The notes below the pieces were generated by a model. That model saw only the letters and a program-made list of their open reading frames with translations. It did no database searches and was not told the DNA's origin. Positions 1-11,668 of a DNA stretch of 64,000 nt are shown one piece after another. The position numbers and the translations under genes are program-made. The DNA comes from Candidatus Endonucleibacter bathymodioli (lineage in GTDB: Bacteria > Pseudomonadota > Gammaproteobacteria > Pseudomonadales > Endozoicomonadaceae). Within the stretch, counting starts at the first letter, position 1, and each line of letters opens with the position of its first letter. Location: the NCBI GenBank assembly GCA_030674915.1, contig JASXSV010000004.1:148163-212162 (forward strand). Direction: 5' to 3'.

Positions 1-302
1 AGGATAGTACCTTGGTTTATTAAACGAAACCTATCTATTTTATTTAGTTGGTTATTAGTCAAACTGTTACACTAGGATTTTCCTGATGATAGCAACAACT
101 AGATTAGATGTTATTTTTTGTCACAATCCACAGACATCTTCTATCCTATCTTATAACCAGTATTATAGAGTCCTTCGTAACAATCAAAACAACAGCGCTT
201 TCTGCTCATGAAGCTTGCCACCCATAAACTGAAAAAACTAAATCGGCATCCTGGGATACAATACCTATCTGATGCTCTACTCCTTTAAGGAATAACGTAC
301 GA
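1..302. other. Non-coding leader before fabA
   Basis: No convincing gene is visible in these 302 bases. The stretch is AT-rich and presumably carries the fabA promoter, but I could not pick a promoter with confidence. Confidence 0.4.
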
Positions 303-815
303 ATGAAGCAACAAATCTTCGACAAAAACGACTTGCTGCGATGCGCCCAAGGCAAGCTTTTTGGACCTGGTAACGCCCAACTACCCACTCAGAATATGCT
401 TATGTTTGATCGCATAATCCATATTTCTGATGAAGGTGGCACCCATGGTAAAGGAGAAGTTATCGCAGAGCTTGATATTAATCCGGACCTATGGTTTTTC
501 TCCTGCCACTTCATAGGAGATCCGGTTATGCCTGGCTGTCTTGGTCTTGATGCCATGTGGCAATTACTTGGCTTCTACTTAGGCTGGAAGGGAAACCTTG
601 GCCGAGGAAGAGCCCTTGGCAGCGGTAATGTGAAATTTACAGGCCAAATTCTGCCAATTCACAAAAAGATCACATACCATATTAACATAAAGCGTATTAT
701 TTCCCGCAACCTGTGCTTAGGCATTGCAGATGGCTCTCTCAGTATTGATGACAAGGAAATTTATACCGCTGAAAGTCTTCGTGTCGGGCTTTTTCAAAGC
801 ACCGATTCCTTCTAA
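303..815 (+). CDS. fabA: 3-hydroxydecanoyl-ACP dehydratase/isomerase FabA
   Basis: Cytoplasmic type II fatty-acid synthesis enzyme. It dehydrates 3-hydroxydecanoyl-ACP and isomerises trans-2-decenoyl-ACP to cis-3-decenoyl-ACP, the branch point to unsaturated fatty acids. The 170-residue protein has the family's normal length. It follows E. coli FabA almost block for block from the NMLMFDR motif, through the active-site segment [11 protein letters not shown] with His69 and Asp83 as the catalytic pair, to the final VGLFQ block. fabB begins 29 bases downstream on the same strand, so the two probably form an operon for unsaturated fatty acids. The ATG at 303 matches the expected N-terminus. Very secure. 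Confidence 0.97.
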   Translation: MKQQIFDKNDLLRCAQGKLFGPGNAQLPTQNMLMFDRIIHISDEGGTHGKGEVIAELDINPDLWFFSCHFIGDPVMPGCLGLDAMWQLLGFYLGWKGNLGRGRALGSGNVKFTGQILPIHKKITYHINIKRIISRNLCLGIADGSLSIDDKEIYTAESLRVGLFQSTDSF

Positions 816-844
816 TTTATTTCTTTCAAACTAGGTTTTTAATA

Positions 845-2062
845 ATGAGACGTGTTGTAATTACAGGGGTCGGCATTGCATCATGCCTAGGAACAACTCA
901 AGACAGTGTCACTGATTCACTGAAACAAGGTAGATCTGGCATCCGCTTTAATGAAAGCTACCGTAATAGAGGCTTTCGCAGCCAGGTATCAGGAACAGTT
1001 GACATCGCTTTCAATGAATATATTGATCGCAAGATACTACGCTTCATGGGTGATGCCGCAGCCTACGCATATCTCTCCATGAAACAAGCAGCTGAAGACG
1101 CCAACTTGACACCAGATCAGGTATCGAATGAAAGAACAGGATTGATAGCCGCCTCTGGTGGTGCGTCTTCGACCAATATAGTGGAAGCCGCAGATATAAT
1201 AAGGGAAAAAGGTATCAAACGCGTAGGTCCCTATCGAGTGCCTCGAACCATGGGCAGTACGGTTTCCGCCTGCCTTGCAACCCCTTTCAAAATAAAAGGC
1301 GTGAATTACTCAATAACCTCCGCCTGCTCCACCAGCGCTCACTGCATTGGCAATGCCGTTGAGCAAATTCAGATGGACAAACAAGACATTGTCTTTGCTG
1401 GTGGCGGAGAAGAAGAGCACTGGACTCAAACAGGCCTCTTTGATGCGATGGGCGCACTAACCAGTAAATATAATAATACCCCAGAAACCGCATCCAGGGC
1501 TTACGATGCTTCTCGGGATGGTTTTGTTATCGCCGGAGGTGGTGGCATGATAGTACTGGAAGAACTGGATCATGCTAAAAATCGTGGAGCAACGATTTAT
1601 GCTGAAGTATCAGGCTATGGCGCAACCTCTGATGGTTACGACATGGTTGCCCCTTCCGGAGAAGGTGCTGCTCGCTGCATGAAAATTGCCATGTCCACCA
1701 TTGACGACCCTATTGATTATATCAACGCACATGGAACCAGCACTCCGGTAGGCGATATCGCCGAACTAAAAGCCATTCGGAATGTCTTTGCCGAAGAAAT
1801 ACCTATCATCAGCTCTACCAAGTCTCTTTCAGGGCACTCCTTAGGTGCTGCCGGCGTGCACGAAGCCATCTACTGCTTACTTATGATGAGACATGACTTT
1901 ATTGCCGCGTCTGCTAATATCGACAACCTTGATCCTGCTGCTGAAGGAATACCTATTCTCGTAGGCCAATCACGAAAGCAAAAGTTAAACCGGATTATGT
2001 CTAATAGCTTTGGCTTTGGTGGCACCAATGCCTCCTTGGTATTTCAGCGTTATTCAGAATAA
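845..2062 (+). CDS. fabB: 3-oxoacyl-ACP synthase I (KAS I) FabB
   Basis: Condensing enzyme that elongates the cis-unsaturated acyl-ACP made by FabA. The 405-residue thiolase-fold protein carries the full Cys-His-His catalytic set: Cys161 in the TSACSTSAH motif, His296 in [11 protein letters not shown] and His331 in GHSLGAAG. The C-terminal [10 protein letters not shown] motif closes the family signature. Length and residue spacing match FabB rather than FabF. The gene lies directly downstream of fabA, the conserved fabAB arrangement. Nothing is odd in it. Confidence 0.97.
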   Translation: MRRVVITGVGIASCLGTTQDSVTDSLKQGRSGIRFNESYRNRGFRSQVSGTVDIAFNEYIDRKILRFMGDAAAYAYLSMKQAAEDANLTPDQVSNERTGLIAASGGASSTNIVEAADIIREKGIKRVGPYRVPRTMGSTVSACLATPFKIKGVNYSITSACSTSAHCIGNAVEQIQMDKQDIVFAGGGEEEHWTQTGLFDAMGALTSKYNNTPETASRAYDASRDGFVIAGGGGMIVLEELDHAKNRGATIYAEVSGYGATSDGYDMVAPSGEGAARCMKIAMSTIDDPIDYINAHGTSTPVGDIAELKAIRNVFAEEIPIISSTKSLSGHSLGAAGVHEAIYCLLMMRHDFIAASANIDNLDPAAEGIPILVGQSRKQKLNRIMSNSFGFGGTNASLVFQRYSE

Positions 2063-2611
2063 GTAATGATGGCACCACACAATTAAACTGCGCATCTCTC
2101 TCTTAGTGTTCGCTCTACAAGCTTTGTTTATGTCTTCACAAACACTAAATTAAAACCTAGTTCCATTAAAAAGAAAATACTCTGATGCTGGATGCCTAGC
2201 CCACCCTAATAATACTAAGCTCACGGGGCATCATTTCCTTACCGCCCCACTACACCCTTAAAAGTATTTTAGAAACAGGATGATTCATCTAACGCACCTA
2301 AATGCTAGATAACAATCAATCCAACTAGCTAAATCTATGCCAGTTTCCCTTGAAGGATATGAGCAGGAGACAACCTAGCACTTTCAAGGGGGCAGTAATA
2401 TAGACTGCTACGCACTTCAGATTCGAGTCCGTGGAATAAACAGATTGTTCGCAGCTTCTTCAGCACTAGCTCCCAATGAGAGTTATCTGGGGAAACTACC
2501 TATTGTGCAACTTACATTTCTAGCGTATACCTGAATTTTGTCACGTTTTAGCTCACCAACAAAGTTGATCGAGAGTCAGTTAATATATGTCCACTGATAC
2601 GAGCGGCAATT
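2063..2611. other. Intergenic gap fabB to permease
   Basis: About 550 bases with stops in all frames and no recognisable RNA or transposase remnant. The segment near 2336-2362 resembles one near 31442-31468, which may mark a dispersed intergenic repeat. Otherwise I see nothing in it. Confidence 0.4.
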
Positions 2612-3886
2612 ATGTCACAACATATTCCACACCCAACATCAGTAGAAAAATCAAGTAGTACTTGGCAAAAACGTGACGGCCAGTGGCTATTAACTCTTTT
2701 TGGCACAGCTGTAGGAGCTGGTATACTTTTCTTACCTATCAATGCTGGCATCGGCGGTATCTGGCCACTAATCGCAATGACTATTGTGATTGGCCCTATG
2801 ACATTTTGGTCCCATCAAGGCCTAACTCGCTTCTGCCTATCTTCTTCAAATATTAACGCAAACATTACCGATACCGTTACCGAGCACTTTGGTCACAAAG
2901 CAGGATGTCTATTAACCCTCGGCTATTTTCTGTCTATCTTTCCTATTTTAATCGTATACGGCATTGGTATAACCAACACCACTACTAGCCTCATTGTTTG
3001 CCAGCTCAATATGAATTCACCTCCTAGAGCTGTGCTAAGCTTCTTTCTGGTTGGTGGGCTAGTGACGGTTATGACCTGTGGAGAGCAGATCATACTAAAG
3101 GTATGTAGCGCAATTGTTTACCCTCTGATTGCTATTTTAGCAGGAACTTCTTTGTATCTTATCCCCCAGTGGAGTACAGCACAATTTGAAGTAACTCCCA
3201 CAGTTTCTGGATTTATTAGTACAATGTTTCTAACTATTCCAGTATTGGTATTTTCTTTTAATCACTCCCCCGCCATTTCCTCTTTTGCTTCCGCTTATCG
3301 TAGAGAATTGGGCGACGGCGCAGAGGTGCAGGCTTCCTATACCCTAAAACGAACCTCCATATTACTAGTTGGCTTCACCATGCTATTTGTCTATAGCTGC
3401 GTATTAGCACTACCTCCATCAGAACTAATAGCTGCCAAAGCAGCAAACCTGTCTATTCTGAGTATTTTTGCCGAGAGCACCAGTAACTCTGTCTTTGGCT
3501 GGCTCGTTCAAATAGTTGCCTTGGTTGCTATTAGCTCTTCTTTCTTTGGCCACTATATTGGCACTTGCGAAGGCTTGAATGGATTAATTATCCAACTGAT
3601 TAAACAAAAAAATCCAAAAGCTAAAATCAACACCAAACTGGTCAACCGTTGCACAATGACATTTATAACCATAAGCGTATGGGCTGTTAGCTACCTCAAT
3701 TTAAGCATAATAAATATAATTGAAACCATCGCATCCCCTATCCTTGCTGCTATTTTGTTCATTATGCCAGTATACGCAATTAGAAAAGTCCCTTCCATGC
3801 AAAAATACCAATCTGCAACCAATATTTTTACCTTACTTATGGGTATTATCGCAATTACCGGATTCATTGTATCCAAGCTCTTATGA
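2612..3886 (+). CDS. Serine/threonine-type amino acid permease (SdaC-like, HAAAP family)
   Basis: Inner-membrane amino acid:proton symporter of the hydroxy/aromatic amino acid permease family. The 424-residue protein is hydrophobic throughout, with about eleven candidate membrane spans. It tracks E. coli SdaC closely: the first span GTAVGAGILFLPINAG, then FWSHQGLTRF, the FSFNHSPAISSFA segment, the GHYIGTCEGLNG segment and the IRKVPSMQKY tail. By family, L-serine (or threonine) with H+ is the likely substrate, but the specificity is inferred. It stands alone between a long gap and a dead IS5 element, and no serine deaminase is visible nearby. The start at 2612 fits the family N-terminus. Confidence 0.88.
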   Translation: MSQHIPHPTSVEKSSSTWQKRDGQWLLTLFGTAVGAGILFLPINAGIGGIWPLIAMTIVIGPMTFWSHQGLTRFCLSSSNINANITDTVTEHFGHKAGCLLTLGYFLSIFPILIVYGIGITNTTTSLIVCQLNMNSPPRAVLSFFLVGGLVTVMTCGEQIILKVCSAIVYPLIAILAGTSLYLIPQWSTAQFEVTPTVSGFISTMFLTIPVLVFSFNHSPAISSFASAYRRELGDGAEVQASYTLKRTSILLVGFTMLFVYSCVLALPPSELIAAKAANLSILSIFAESTSNSVFGWLVQIVALVAISSSFFGHYIGTCEGLNGLIIQLIKQKNPKAKINTKLVNRCTMTFITISVWAVSYLNLSIINIIETIASPILAAILFIMPVYAIRKVPSMQKYQSATNIFTLLMGIIAITGFIVSKLL

Positions 3887-4051
3887 AAATAAAGAACTCA
3901 ACCGTCAACTATACCAGTTACTATTCGGGCTGGGATAGGCAGACAAACAATAGAACCTCCATGATCTTACGAGTATAAGTGATGATGGAAGTGCTATCAG
4001 TCAACAGTCACGACTTTTCAAATGGAATAAGTATACTCAGACTCTTCCTTA

Positions 4052-5111
4052 TGGAATCTCTGAATAAGTCTAATAAATGTGAGATAATACAGCCACACAA
4101 ACAAACAGTATTGTCGTATGAAACAAATCACTTTCGCATCTGCAGAATACACCCATAAAAAAGTTATCACTAAACGTGATCTCTTTTTAAATGAAATGGA
4201 AAAAACCGTACCATGGGTACGCCTGCTCAATATTATAGAGCCTTACTATCCCAAGAAAGGCAAAGGTCGCCCACCAATGCCAATGGAAAGTATGTTGCGG
4301 ATTTATTTCTTACAGCAATGGTACTCATTATCAGATTCTGCAGCAGAGCATGCCTTATACGATATGGACTGAATGCGTCGGTTTGCGCAACTTGATTTAT
4401 TAGATGCCATACCTGATGAAACCACCATACTTAATTTCAGAAGACTAATTGAAAAGCACCAACTTAGTGCAACCATCTTTGCCGATATCAATCAATATCT
4501 TGTTGAAAAAGGCATAAAGGTATCTCAAGGCAGCATGGTAGATGCGACCATTATCCAAGCTCCTAGCTCTACTAAAAACAAAGACAAAAAACGTGACCCT
4601 GATATGCGTTCCACCCGTAAAAACAACCAATATTATTTTGGTTTTAAAATACACATAGGAACAGATATCAATAGCAACGTCATACACAGCGCAACCGTCA
4701 CACCGGCGAATGAAGCTGATGTTAACGAATTACCCAAGTTACTGCGCAAAGATGACAAAGTAGTATTCTCAGATGCGGGTTATACTAGTGACACTTACAA
4801 ACGAGGAGCACGCAGCCTTGGCATGAGCTAGAAGGCTAATGACAAACGTAAACCAAAGAAAAATATGAACTCATCACAAAAGAAACAAAACCGCAAAAAC
4901 TCACAGATTCGTGCCAGTGTAGAGCATTGCTTTAGAGTGATTAAATGTCAGTTCGGAGACAAGAAAGCCAGCTACAAAGGCTTAGTAAAAAATGCAGTTC
5001 AAGTATTCACCCTGCTTGGACTGGCCAATCTTTACATGCTACGAGGGCTATTGATTTTGCTGGATCCACGCCTCCGCGGGGATTACGAAAGTGGCTTTAA
5101 TCAGAGGTTCC
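4052..5111 (+). mobile_element. IS5-family insertion sequence, inactive
   Basis: An element of about 1.06 kb. Its left end begins GGAATCTCTGAATAAG at 4053 and its right end reads, on the other strand, GGAACCTCTGATTAAAG ending at 5111. These are imperfect terminal inverted repeats. TTA occurs on both outer sides (4049-4051 and 5112-5114) and could be the target duplication. The element sits between the permease gene and fdxA. A truncated relative lies near 47471-47946. Confidence 0.75.
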
Positions 5112-5119
5112 TTAAGTAA
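4118..5119 (+). pseudogene. IS5 transposase with two in-frame nonsense codons
   Basis: One reading frame runs from 4118 to 5119 and resembles IS5 transposase along its length (the LRIYFLQQWYSLSD, SMVDATIIQAPSSTKNK, SDAGYTSD and [13 protein letters not shown] blocks). It is interrupted by TGA at 4370-4372 and TAG at 4829-4831. The relative at 47.9 kb reads Trp (TGG) where this copy has TAG, so the second stop is a point mutation. The normal C-terminus is also replaced after the YMLR block by an unrelated tail containing [10 protein letters not shown], a peptide typical of intergenic repeats. The transposase cannot be made intact without suppression, so the element is dead unless helped in trans. 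Confidence 0.85.
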
Positions 5120-5170
5120 ATACACCCAACACCATTTATTCAATAATTTTCAATTTGGAGCTTAGACGTC

Positions 5171-5494
5171 ATGACTTTCATCGTGGGTGAAAACTGCATC
5201 AATTGTAAATACACAGATTGTGTAGAAGTCTGTCCCGTAGACTGCTTTTATGAAGGAGCTAATTTTCTTGTCATTCACCCAGACGAGTGTATTGATTGTG
5301 CTCTGTGTGAACCAGAATGCCCAGCCAATGCCATTTTTTCTGAAGATGAAGTGCCTGACGATCAACAGGGATATATCAAATTAAACGCAGAAATGGCTAA
5401 TCTTTGGGAAAACATTTCGGAGAAAAAAGATCCCTTGCCAGACGCTAAAAAATGGGATGGCATAAAAGGAAAACTTGACCAGCTAGAGAGATAA
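5171..5494 (+). CDS. fdxA: 7Fe-8S type ferredoxin FdxA
   Basis: Small cytoplasmic electron carrier with two iron-sulfur clusters. The 107-residue length is normal for FdxA. The N-terminal half has the two cysteine groups: Cys9, Cys12, Cys17 and Cys21 in [17 protein letters not shown], and the second group in [12 protein letters not shown]. The DCFYEG and [12 protein letters not shown] blocks are typical of the proteobacterial FdxA group. The C-terminal part is the usual acidic/helical extension. It is monocistronic, between two dead IS elements, and the sequence itself is intact. The redox partner is unknown. Confidence 0.95.
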   Translation: MTFIVGENCINCKYTDCVEVCPVDCFYEGANFLVIHPDECIDCALCEPECPANAIFSEDEVPDDQQGYIKLNAEMANLWENISEKKDPLPDAKKWDGIKGKLDQLER

Positions 5495-5576
5495 ACAAAA
5501 AAGACCATGAACTACCAGAGACTATAGATTAGTTTGTGTATTTGCTTATCATTAACCCTTATGGGAGATAAGCACT

Positions 5577-6770
5577 ATGAATAAAGATCAAATGTTTGCC
5601 TTTGCAAAAAAGGCGGCGAAAAGCATGAAAACTGAGAAAGATCTCAGTGACTTTAGTCGCATGCTAAAAAAGTCACCGATGAGGCAGCTCTTGGCGCTGA
5701 GCTGGACGACCATCTTGGGTATGACAGAAATTAGCCGACGACTGGATCAAATAGCCATAACGGTCACTCCGCAAAAACACTTTATACCGACGACGGGGCT
5801 ATCGATATTGATGTTCCACGTGATCGAAATAGTTCATTCGAACCTCAGCTTGTAAAAAAACAGCAAACTCGTCTCACTGGTATGCATGATAAAATTCTTT
5901 TTCTGTACGCCCAAGGAATGACAACTCTAGAAATCTGCGCAACCTTTGAAGAATTGTATGATGCTGATGTATCCCCCAGCCTAATTTCTAAGGTCACAAA
6001 CGCCGTTATGGATCAGGTCATAGAGTGGCGATCAGGTATACCCCATTGTTTATTTAGACTGTATTGTGGTTAAAGTCAGGCAGGATAAGCAGGTGATCAA
6101 CAAGGCTGCCTATCTAGCGCTTGGAGTAAATATTGAGGGGCATAAGGAGCTTCTTGGTATGTGGCTATCAGAAAATGAAGGTGCGAAATTCTGGCTAGGC
6201 ATCCTCACTGAGCTCAAAAATCGCGGTTTAGAAGACATTCTAAGCGCTTGCGTAGATAGCCTTAAAGGATTTCCTGAAGCCATTCAAGCGGTGTACCCTG
6301 ACACTCACATTCAACTCTGCATCGTTCATATGGTGCGTAATAGCATGAAGTTTGTACCTTGGCGTGATTACAAAGAAGTAAGCGCTGATTTAAAGCAAGT
6401 TCACAGGTCATCTACAGAAGAGGAAGCGTTGCGAGAGTTTGATAGTTTTGAAGAGAAATGGCTTTCAAAGTATCCTCAGATAAGCCGATCATGGCGTCAA
6501 AACTAGGACAATTTGGATACGTTTTTCGCGTATCCGGAAGAGGTTCGCAAGGCGATTTACACCACCAATGCGATTGAATCATGGAACAGTGTGATCAGAA
6601 AATAGATTAAGAAACGTAAGTTATTTCCGCATGATAATTCGGCAAAAAAGGTAGTTTACCTTGCCACGCGCGAGGCCTCGAAAAATTGGACTATGCCGAT
6701 ACGCAATTGGCGTTCGGCACTAAATCACTTTATGATTGTTTTTGAAACACGATTATCAGATTACGTTTAC
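5577..6770 (+). pseudogene. IS256-family (mutator type) transposase, frameshifted
   Basis: Pieces of one transposase lie in order on the plus strand but in different frames. They are an N-terminal part from 5577, a part from 5882 (KILFLYAQGMTTLEI), the catalytic-domain part 6066-6506 (ACVDSLKGFPEAIQAVYPD and CIVHMVRNSMKF), and a C-terminal part near 6510-6750 that reads AIYTTNAIESWNSVIRK then a stop. Each break is a frameshift or nonsense mutation. The family is recognisable from the DSLKGFPEAI and CIVHMVRNS motifs. A related copy starts near 63758 and runs off the window. It lies just downstream of the rpoS stop, converging with rpoS. Confidence 0.85.
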
Positions 6771-6838
6771 CTAAGGAAAATACACAGAGTTATTTACACT
6801 CTCAACTACCATAGCCTTCTCCTTCTAAAACGATAACA

Positions 6839-7927
6839 TTAACTACCCAATAATGCATGTCCCGACAAACCCTGCCTCTCCATAATAATTTTCATCCGTT
6901 TAAGTGCCTCAACCTGTATCTGACGAACCCGTTCGCGAGTCAAACCAATCGCCTTGCCAACCTCCTCCAGAGTGCTGGTCTCATACCCTAGTAAGCCAAA
7001 GCGACGAGCAACAACCTCCCTTTGATTGCCGGAAAGCTCTCCCAACCAACGATCAAGACTGTCATTCAAATCAAGTTGCTGCAGCAACTTAGCTGGGTCC
7101 GACTCATTTTCGTCTGAGATAGTATCCAGCATCGACTTATCAGAGGATACCCCCAAAGGAGTATCTACCGAAGTAACTCGCTCATTCAAACCCAACATAC
7201 GCTTAACATCAGCGACAGGCTTATCAAGCAGTGCAGCTATTTCCTCAGGCGTAGGATCATGATCTAGCTTTTGGGTTAACTCTCTCGCTGCCCGAAGGTA
7301 AACATTCAACTCTTTCACTACATGAATTGGCAGACGAATAGTCCGAGTTTGATTCATTATAGCCCGCTCAATCGTTTGCCTAATCCACCACGTAGCATAG
7401 GTTGAAAACCGAAATCCACGTTCTGGATCAAATTTTTCTACGGCTTTGATTAATCCAAGATTACCCTCTTCAATTACATCAAGGAGCGTTAGCCCACGAT
7501 TGACATACCTCCTAGAAATTTTCACCACCAACCGCAAATTGCTTTCAATCATACGCCTACGACCAGCCTCTACGCCCTTTCGAGCCAATCGTGCGAAATG
7601 AACTTCTTCAGCCGGAGTCAACAGAGGTGAAAAACCTATTTCACTAAGATACAACTGCGTTGCATCTGTTGTTTTATCAAAATCCTCACTTCCACGCTTA
7701 CGCCCCAATGCCTGCTTCGCAGAAGCTGAAGATTTGGGAGCTTTTTGCTTACCATCCACTCCATCGGGTCCATCGGGTCCATCGGGTCCATCACAAACTT
7801 TAGCTTCTCGGTTACTTATATCCAAGCTCTGTTCCTCTCCCAGGATATTTTCCTCCGCGTAACTACATAAATCTGAGTCATCCCTTTTCTCTGCCATAAT
7901 AGAGTCAGTCCTATCCGAAAGCCCCAC
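6839..7927 (-). CDS. rpoS: RNA polymerase sigma factor RpoS
   Basis: Stationary-phase/general stress sigma factor. All core regions are present: region 1.2 ([19 protein letters not shown]), region 2 with [17 protein letters not shown] and the -10 recognition helix [17 protein letters not shown], region 3, and the region 4 helix-turn-helix [19 protein letters not shown]. nlpD lies immediately upstream on the same strand, the classical nlpD-rpoS order, in which rpoS is often transcribed from inside nlpD. The frame opens with GTG at 7927, but the ATG at 7895-7897, ten codons in, is the more usual-looking start. Odd point: the N-terminal linker has a small Gly-Pro-Asp triplet repeat ([10 protein letters not shown]), three tandem 9-bp units near 7762-7790. 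Confidence 0.96.
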   Translation of the reverse strand: MGLSDRTDSIMAEKRDDSDLCSYAEENILGEEQSLDISNREAKVCDGPDGPDGPDGVDGKQKAPKSSASAKQALGRKRGSEDFDKTTDATQLYLSEIGFSPLLTPAEEVHFARLARKGVEAGRRRMIESNLRLVVKISRRYVNRGLTLLDVIEEGNLGLIKAVEKFDPERGFRFSTYATWWIRQTIERAIMNQTRTIRLPIHVVKELNVYLRAARELTQKLDHDPTPEEIAALLDKPVADVKRMLGLNERVTSVDTPLGVSSDKSMLDTISDENESDPAKLLQQLDLNDSLDRWLGELSGNQREVVARRFGLLGYETSTLEEVGKAIGLTRERVRQIQVEALKRMKIIMERQGLSGHALLGS

Positions 7928-7995
7928 TTTCTGTCGAGCAACTCAAAGCACGCCAACACCAGTGAGATCCCTCTACTCCCGCCGTCAATTCTTAA

Positions 7996-8787
7996 TCAAC
8001 GCTTTGGTAAATATCTCAAGGGGTCGACCGGTTTGCCATCACGCCTAATTTCAAAGTGCAACTTAGGTTCTGTCGCTCCCATAGAACCTATTTCGGCTAT
8101 CTTCTGGCTGACTTTAACCGAATCCCCTTCACGCACATATAATTCCCTGTTGTAAGCGTAAGCACTCAGATATCTACCATTATGTTTAAGTATAATCAAC
8201 TTCCCATATCCACTCAGGCCGCTGCCTGCATAAACGACTTGACCCGCTTCAGCTGCACTTACAGGTGCCCCTAACTCACCGCTGATATCGATACCTTTGT
8301 TAACCCTTCCCCTTAGGGAGAAACCAGCAACAACAGTACCTAATACAGGCCATTTCCAGCCAGAAACCAAGGCTGGAAATACATTTTCTGAAGAGTATTT
8401 TGTTGTATTTTCTTTTACTGTTCTTACTTTTTGAACAGCTCCCTTTTGCTTACTTTGTCTGCCAACATCTAATCTTTTTAATGAGCGGCTAGTAAACCTA
8501 GACGACACACCAATACGCTGACCAGGATAGATTGTATAGGGAGGGTAAAGATTATTCAGGACTGCTAACTCTTTAAAATCCCTATTATATCTCCACGCTA
8601 TTGAATACAAAGAGTCCCCTTCCTTAACAATATGCCCTTCCTCTGCCACACTAAATGGAAATCTTAGCTCTCTTACCTGCACACCACTAGGATCATGACT
8701 ACAGCCAGTTACAATTAGAAAAAAAGGAATAGAATGCAGGATTCTAAACCATACGTTCAAATAATGTAAAGATAACTTTCCTGACAT
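7996..8787 (-). CDS. nlpD: Murein hydrolase activator NlpD (LysM + M23 lipoprotein)
   Basis: Outer-membrane lipoprotein that activates an amidase for septal peptidoglycan splitting. A signal peptide ends in the lipobox VTGC with the lipidated Cys29. A LysM peptidoglycan-binding domain follows at about residues 52-93 (KEGDSLYSIAWRYN through YPGQRI). The C-terminal third is an M23/LytM domain (about 145-260). Its metal ligands are not conserved: the usual catalytic His position is in NKGIDISGELG. This matches the non-catalytic activator role of NlpD. The 263-residue length is short but acceptable because the linker is compact. It sits 68 bases upstream of rpoS, on the same strand. Confidence 0.93.
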   Translation of the reverse strand: MSGKLSLHYLNVWFRILHSIPFFLIVTGCSHDPSGVQVRELRFPFSVAEEGHIVKEGDSLYSIAWRYNRDFKELAVLNNLYPPYTIYPGQRIGVSSRFTSRSLKRLDVGRQSKQKGAVQKVRTVKENTTKYSSENVFPALVSGWKWPVLGTVVAGFSLRGRVNKGIDISGELGAPVSAAEAGQVVYAGSGLSGYGKLIILKHNGRYLSAYAYNRELYVREGDSVKVSQKIAEIGSMGATEPKLHFEIRRDGKPVDPLRYLPKR

Positions 8788-9328
8788 TAATCCTCCACAA
8801 ACTCATAACTTCACAACTAACTAACAAAACCGTTAATAAAATATACTAATAAAAGTGCTAACATCTAACAAAAAAACAGCAAACTCTCCTTATATCCTGA
8901 CCTCTAACATTCTGACACTTACACTGTTAAGGTGATAGTGTAATTAACCAAGAAACAATCATGCGAAAATCCATTATTCCATTAGAATCATGAGCTTATC
9001 CTAAACTCGTGACTTCATGCGAAGCAAAAATAGCTGTGACCATATCGTATCGAGACCTAAAGGTGGAAATGTTGTTATTTAGAAATACACTTCAACCTAA
9101 TAGATGCATATTGTTTAACTAAATTTCCCTCTACAAGCATTTCGACACAAGTCATACAGCTTTTTTAATCCAAATACAGTAACGGATTCAGACTTATCTC
9201 TAGAGAGCACCATCAACTATTACTAGCAGGCTCATGAACTCATCCCGTTTGCCTCCTAGCTGTATAGTAAAAGATAGTCTATCCCTTTTTTTACTATTCG
9301 CATTTTATTCTATTTCAAAAAAATAACG
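8788..9328. other. Intergenic gap nlpD to eno
   Basis: About 540 bases without a gene. The only structure I see is a hairpin at 9264-9297, where ATAGTAAAA is repeated inverted as TTTTACTAT, about 32 bases past the eno stop. It could end eno transcription but lacks a clean T-run on the eno strand. Confidence 0.4.
9264..9297 (-). terminator. Possible eno terminator hairpin
   Basis: Inverted 9-base arms (9264-9272 and 9289-9297) form a stem with a shorter internal pair of arms. It lies 32-65 bases beyond the eno stop. On the eno strand no U-rich run follows, so this is only a candidate. Confidence 0.3.
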
Positions 9329-10621
<1,293 letters not shown>

Positions 10622-11181
10622 TTATCACTCCACGATGAAACATTGGGAAATATCATTCTAACAATGAGAGAGATACTCGTAAGCAGACAAAGAGTGTCAA
10701 CACACCTACGCACCAACTCTGCTCACTATGACGGAACGTCCCACTATACCACCTAGGGAGCTTATATCAACTACCACTCCACACCTACCACGCTACTGCC
10801 TACCTAAATATAGATATACGGAAACATGAAAAAACACTTATGACTTGTCGAGGGCACAGAAAGCTTTCAGCCCTGTTCCCCTCAAAGGCGCAAGCCTGAT
10901 GATAGCACTCACTCTCCCCAGAATCTGCTACCAGCAAGTTCTCTGGGATCCGCACGCTTACCGCCTACCAATATATTCAATGATAACGGATATAAAATAA
11001 TTGCTAGACTTTCTAAATCTACTAATATTCAATATCTTACGAACAACACCTCCAAACTGGATGAAGATGTGCGAGTGAAATCACCACTTAAATAACAAAG
11101 ACATTATACTATTACCACTGAATGCATGGATTGCTGACTACTCTCACTCCCCATACCTTCAATAGTAACTGGTAGAGACCT
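10622..11181. other. Intergenic gap eno to ybaB
   Basis: About 560 bases. No gene, RNA or transposase fragment is recognisable. recR, which usually follows ybaB, is absent here. Confidence 0.4.
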
Positions 11182-11508
11182 TTAAAATGGCATTTTAAAT
11201 CCTGCAGGCAATCCCATTCCAGAACTGATATTAGCCATTTTCTCTTTGTTATTTACCTCTACTTTACGAACAGCATCATTCACCGCTGCTGCTAGCAAGT
11301 CTTCCAGCATCTCCTTTTCTTCCTGAAGCAAGGCAGGATCAATCCAGACGTTTTTCACATCATGACGCCCAGTCATGGTGATTTTAACCATTCCACCACC
11401 AGACTCACCAAAAATCTCCGCATTAGCTAGCTCTTCCTGCACCTTTTGCATATCTTCTTGCACTTTTTGAGCCTGCTTCATCAGACTACCCATACCACCT
11501 TCAAACAT
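11182..11508 (-). CDS. Nucleoid-associated protein YbaB/EbfC family
   Basis: Small DNA-binding protein of 108 residues, the normal length. It has the family features: an N-terminal helix rich in Met, Gln and Lys ([21 protein letters not shown]), a central [18 protein letters not shown] strand pair, and a C-terminal Gly/Met/Pro-rich tail ([13 protein letters not shown]). It lies downstream of dnaX on the same strand with a gap of 160 bases, the widespread dnaX-ybaB pairing. The third usual member, recR, is missing from this locus. Confidence 0.94.
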   Translation of the reverse strand: MFEGGMGSLMKQAQKVQEDMQKVQEELANAEIFGESGGGMVKITMTGRHDVKNVWIDPALLQEEKEMLEDLLAAAVNDAVRKVEVNNKEKMANISSGMGLPAGFKMPF

Positions 11509-11668
11509 AACAACCCCTCGCTTGGTTAGGGAAAACTCCGCAAATTATTAATAAAGTTTTACACCAACTGCAACTCCCACCTATACACATTTCCATTAAG
11601 CTGTGAACAGGCGAAAAACTAGTAAACTCTAAAATCCACGAGTAGCAGGCATAAACAGAGTTAAACAT

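Noticed and set aside
2401-2460. Possible tRNA T-arm (ATTCGAGTC)
   Set aside because: No matching stem, acceptor or anticodon arm could be built around it.
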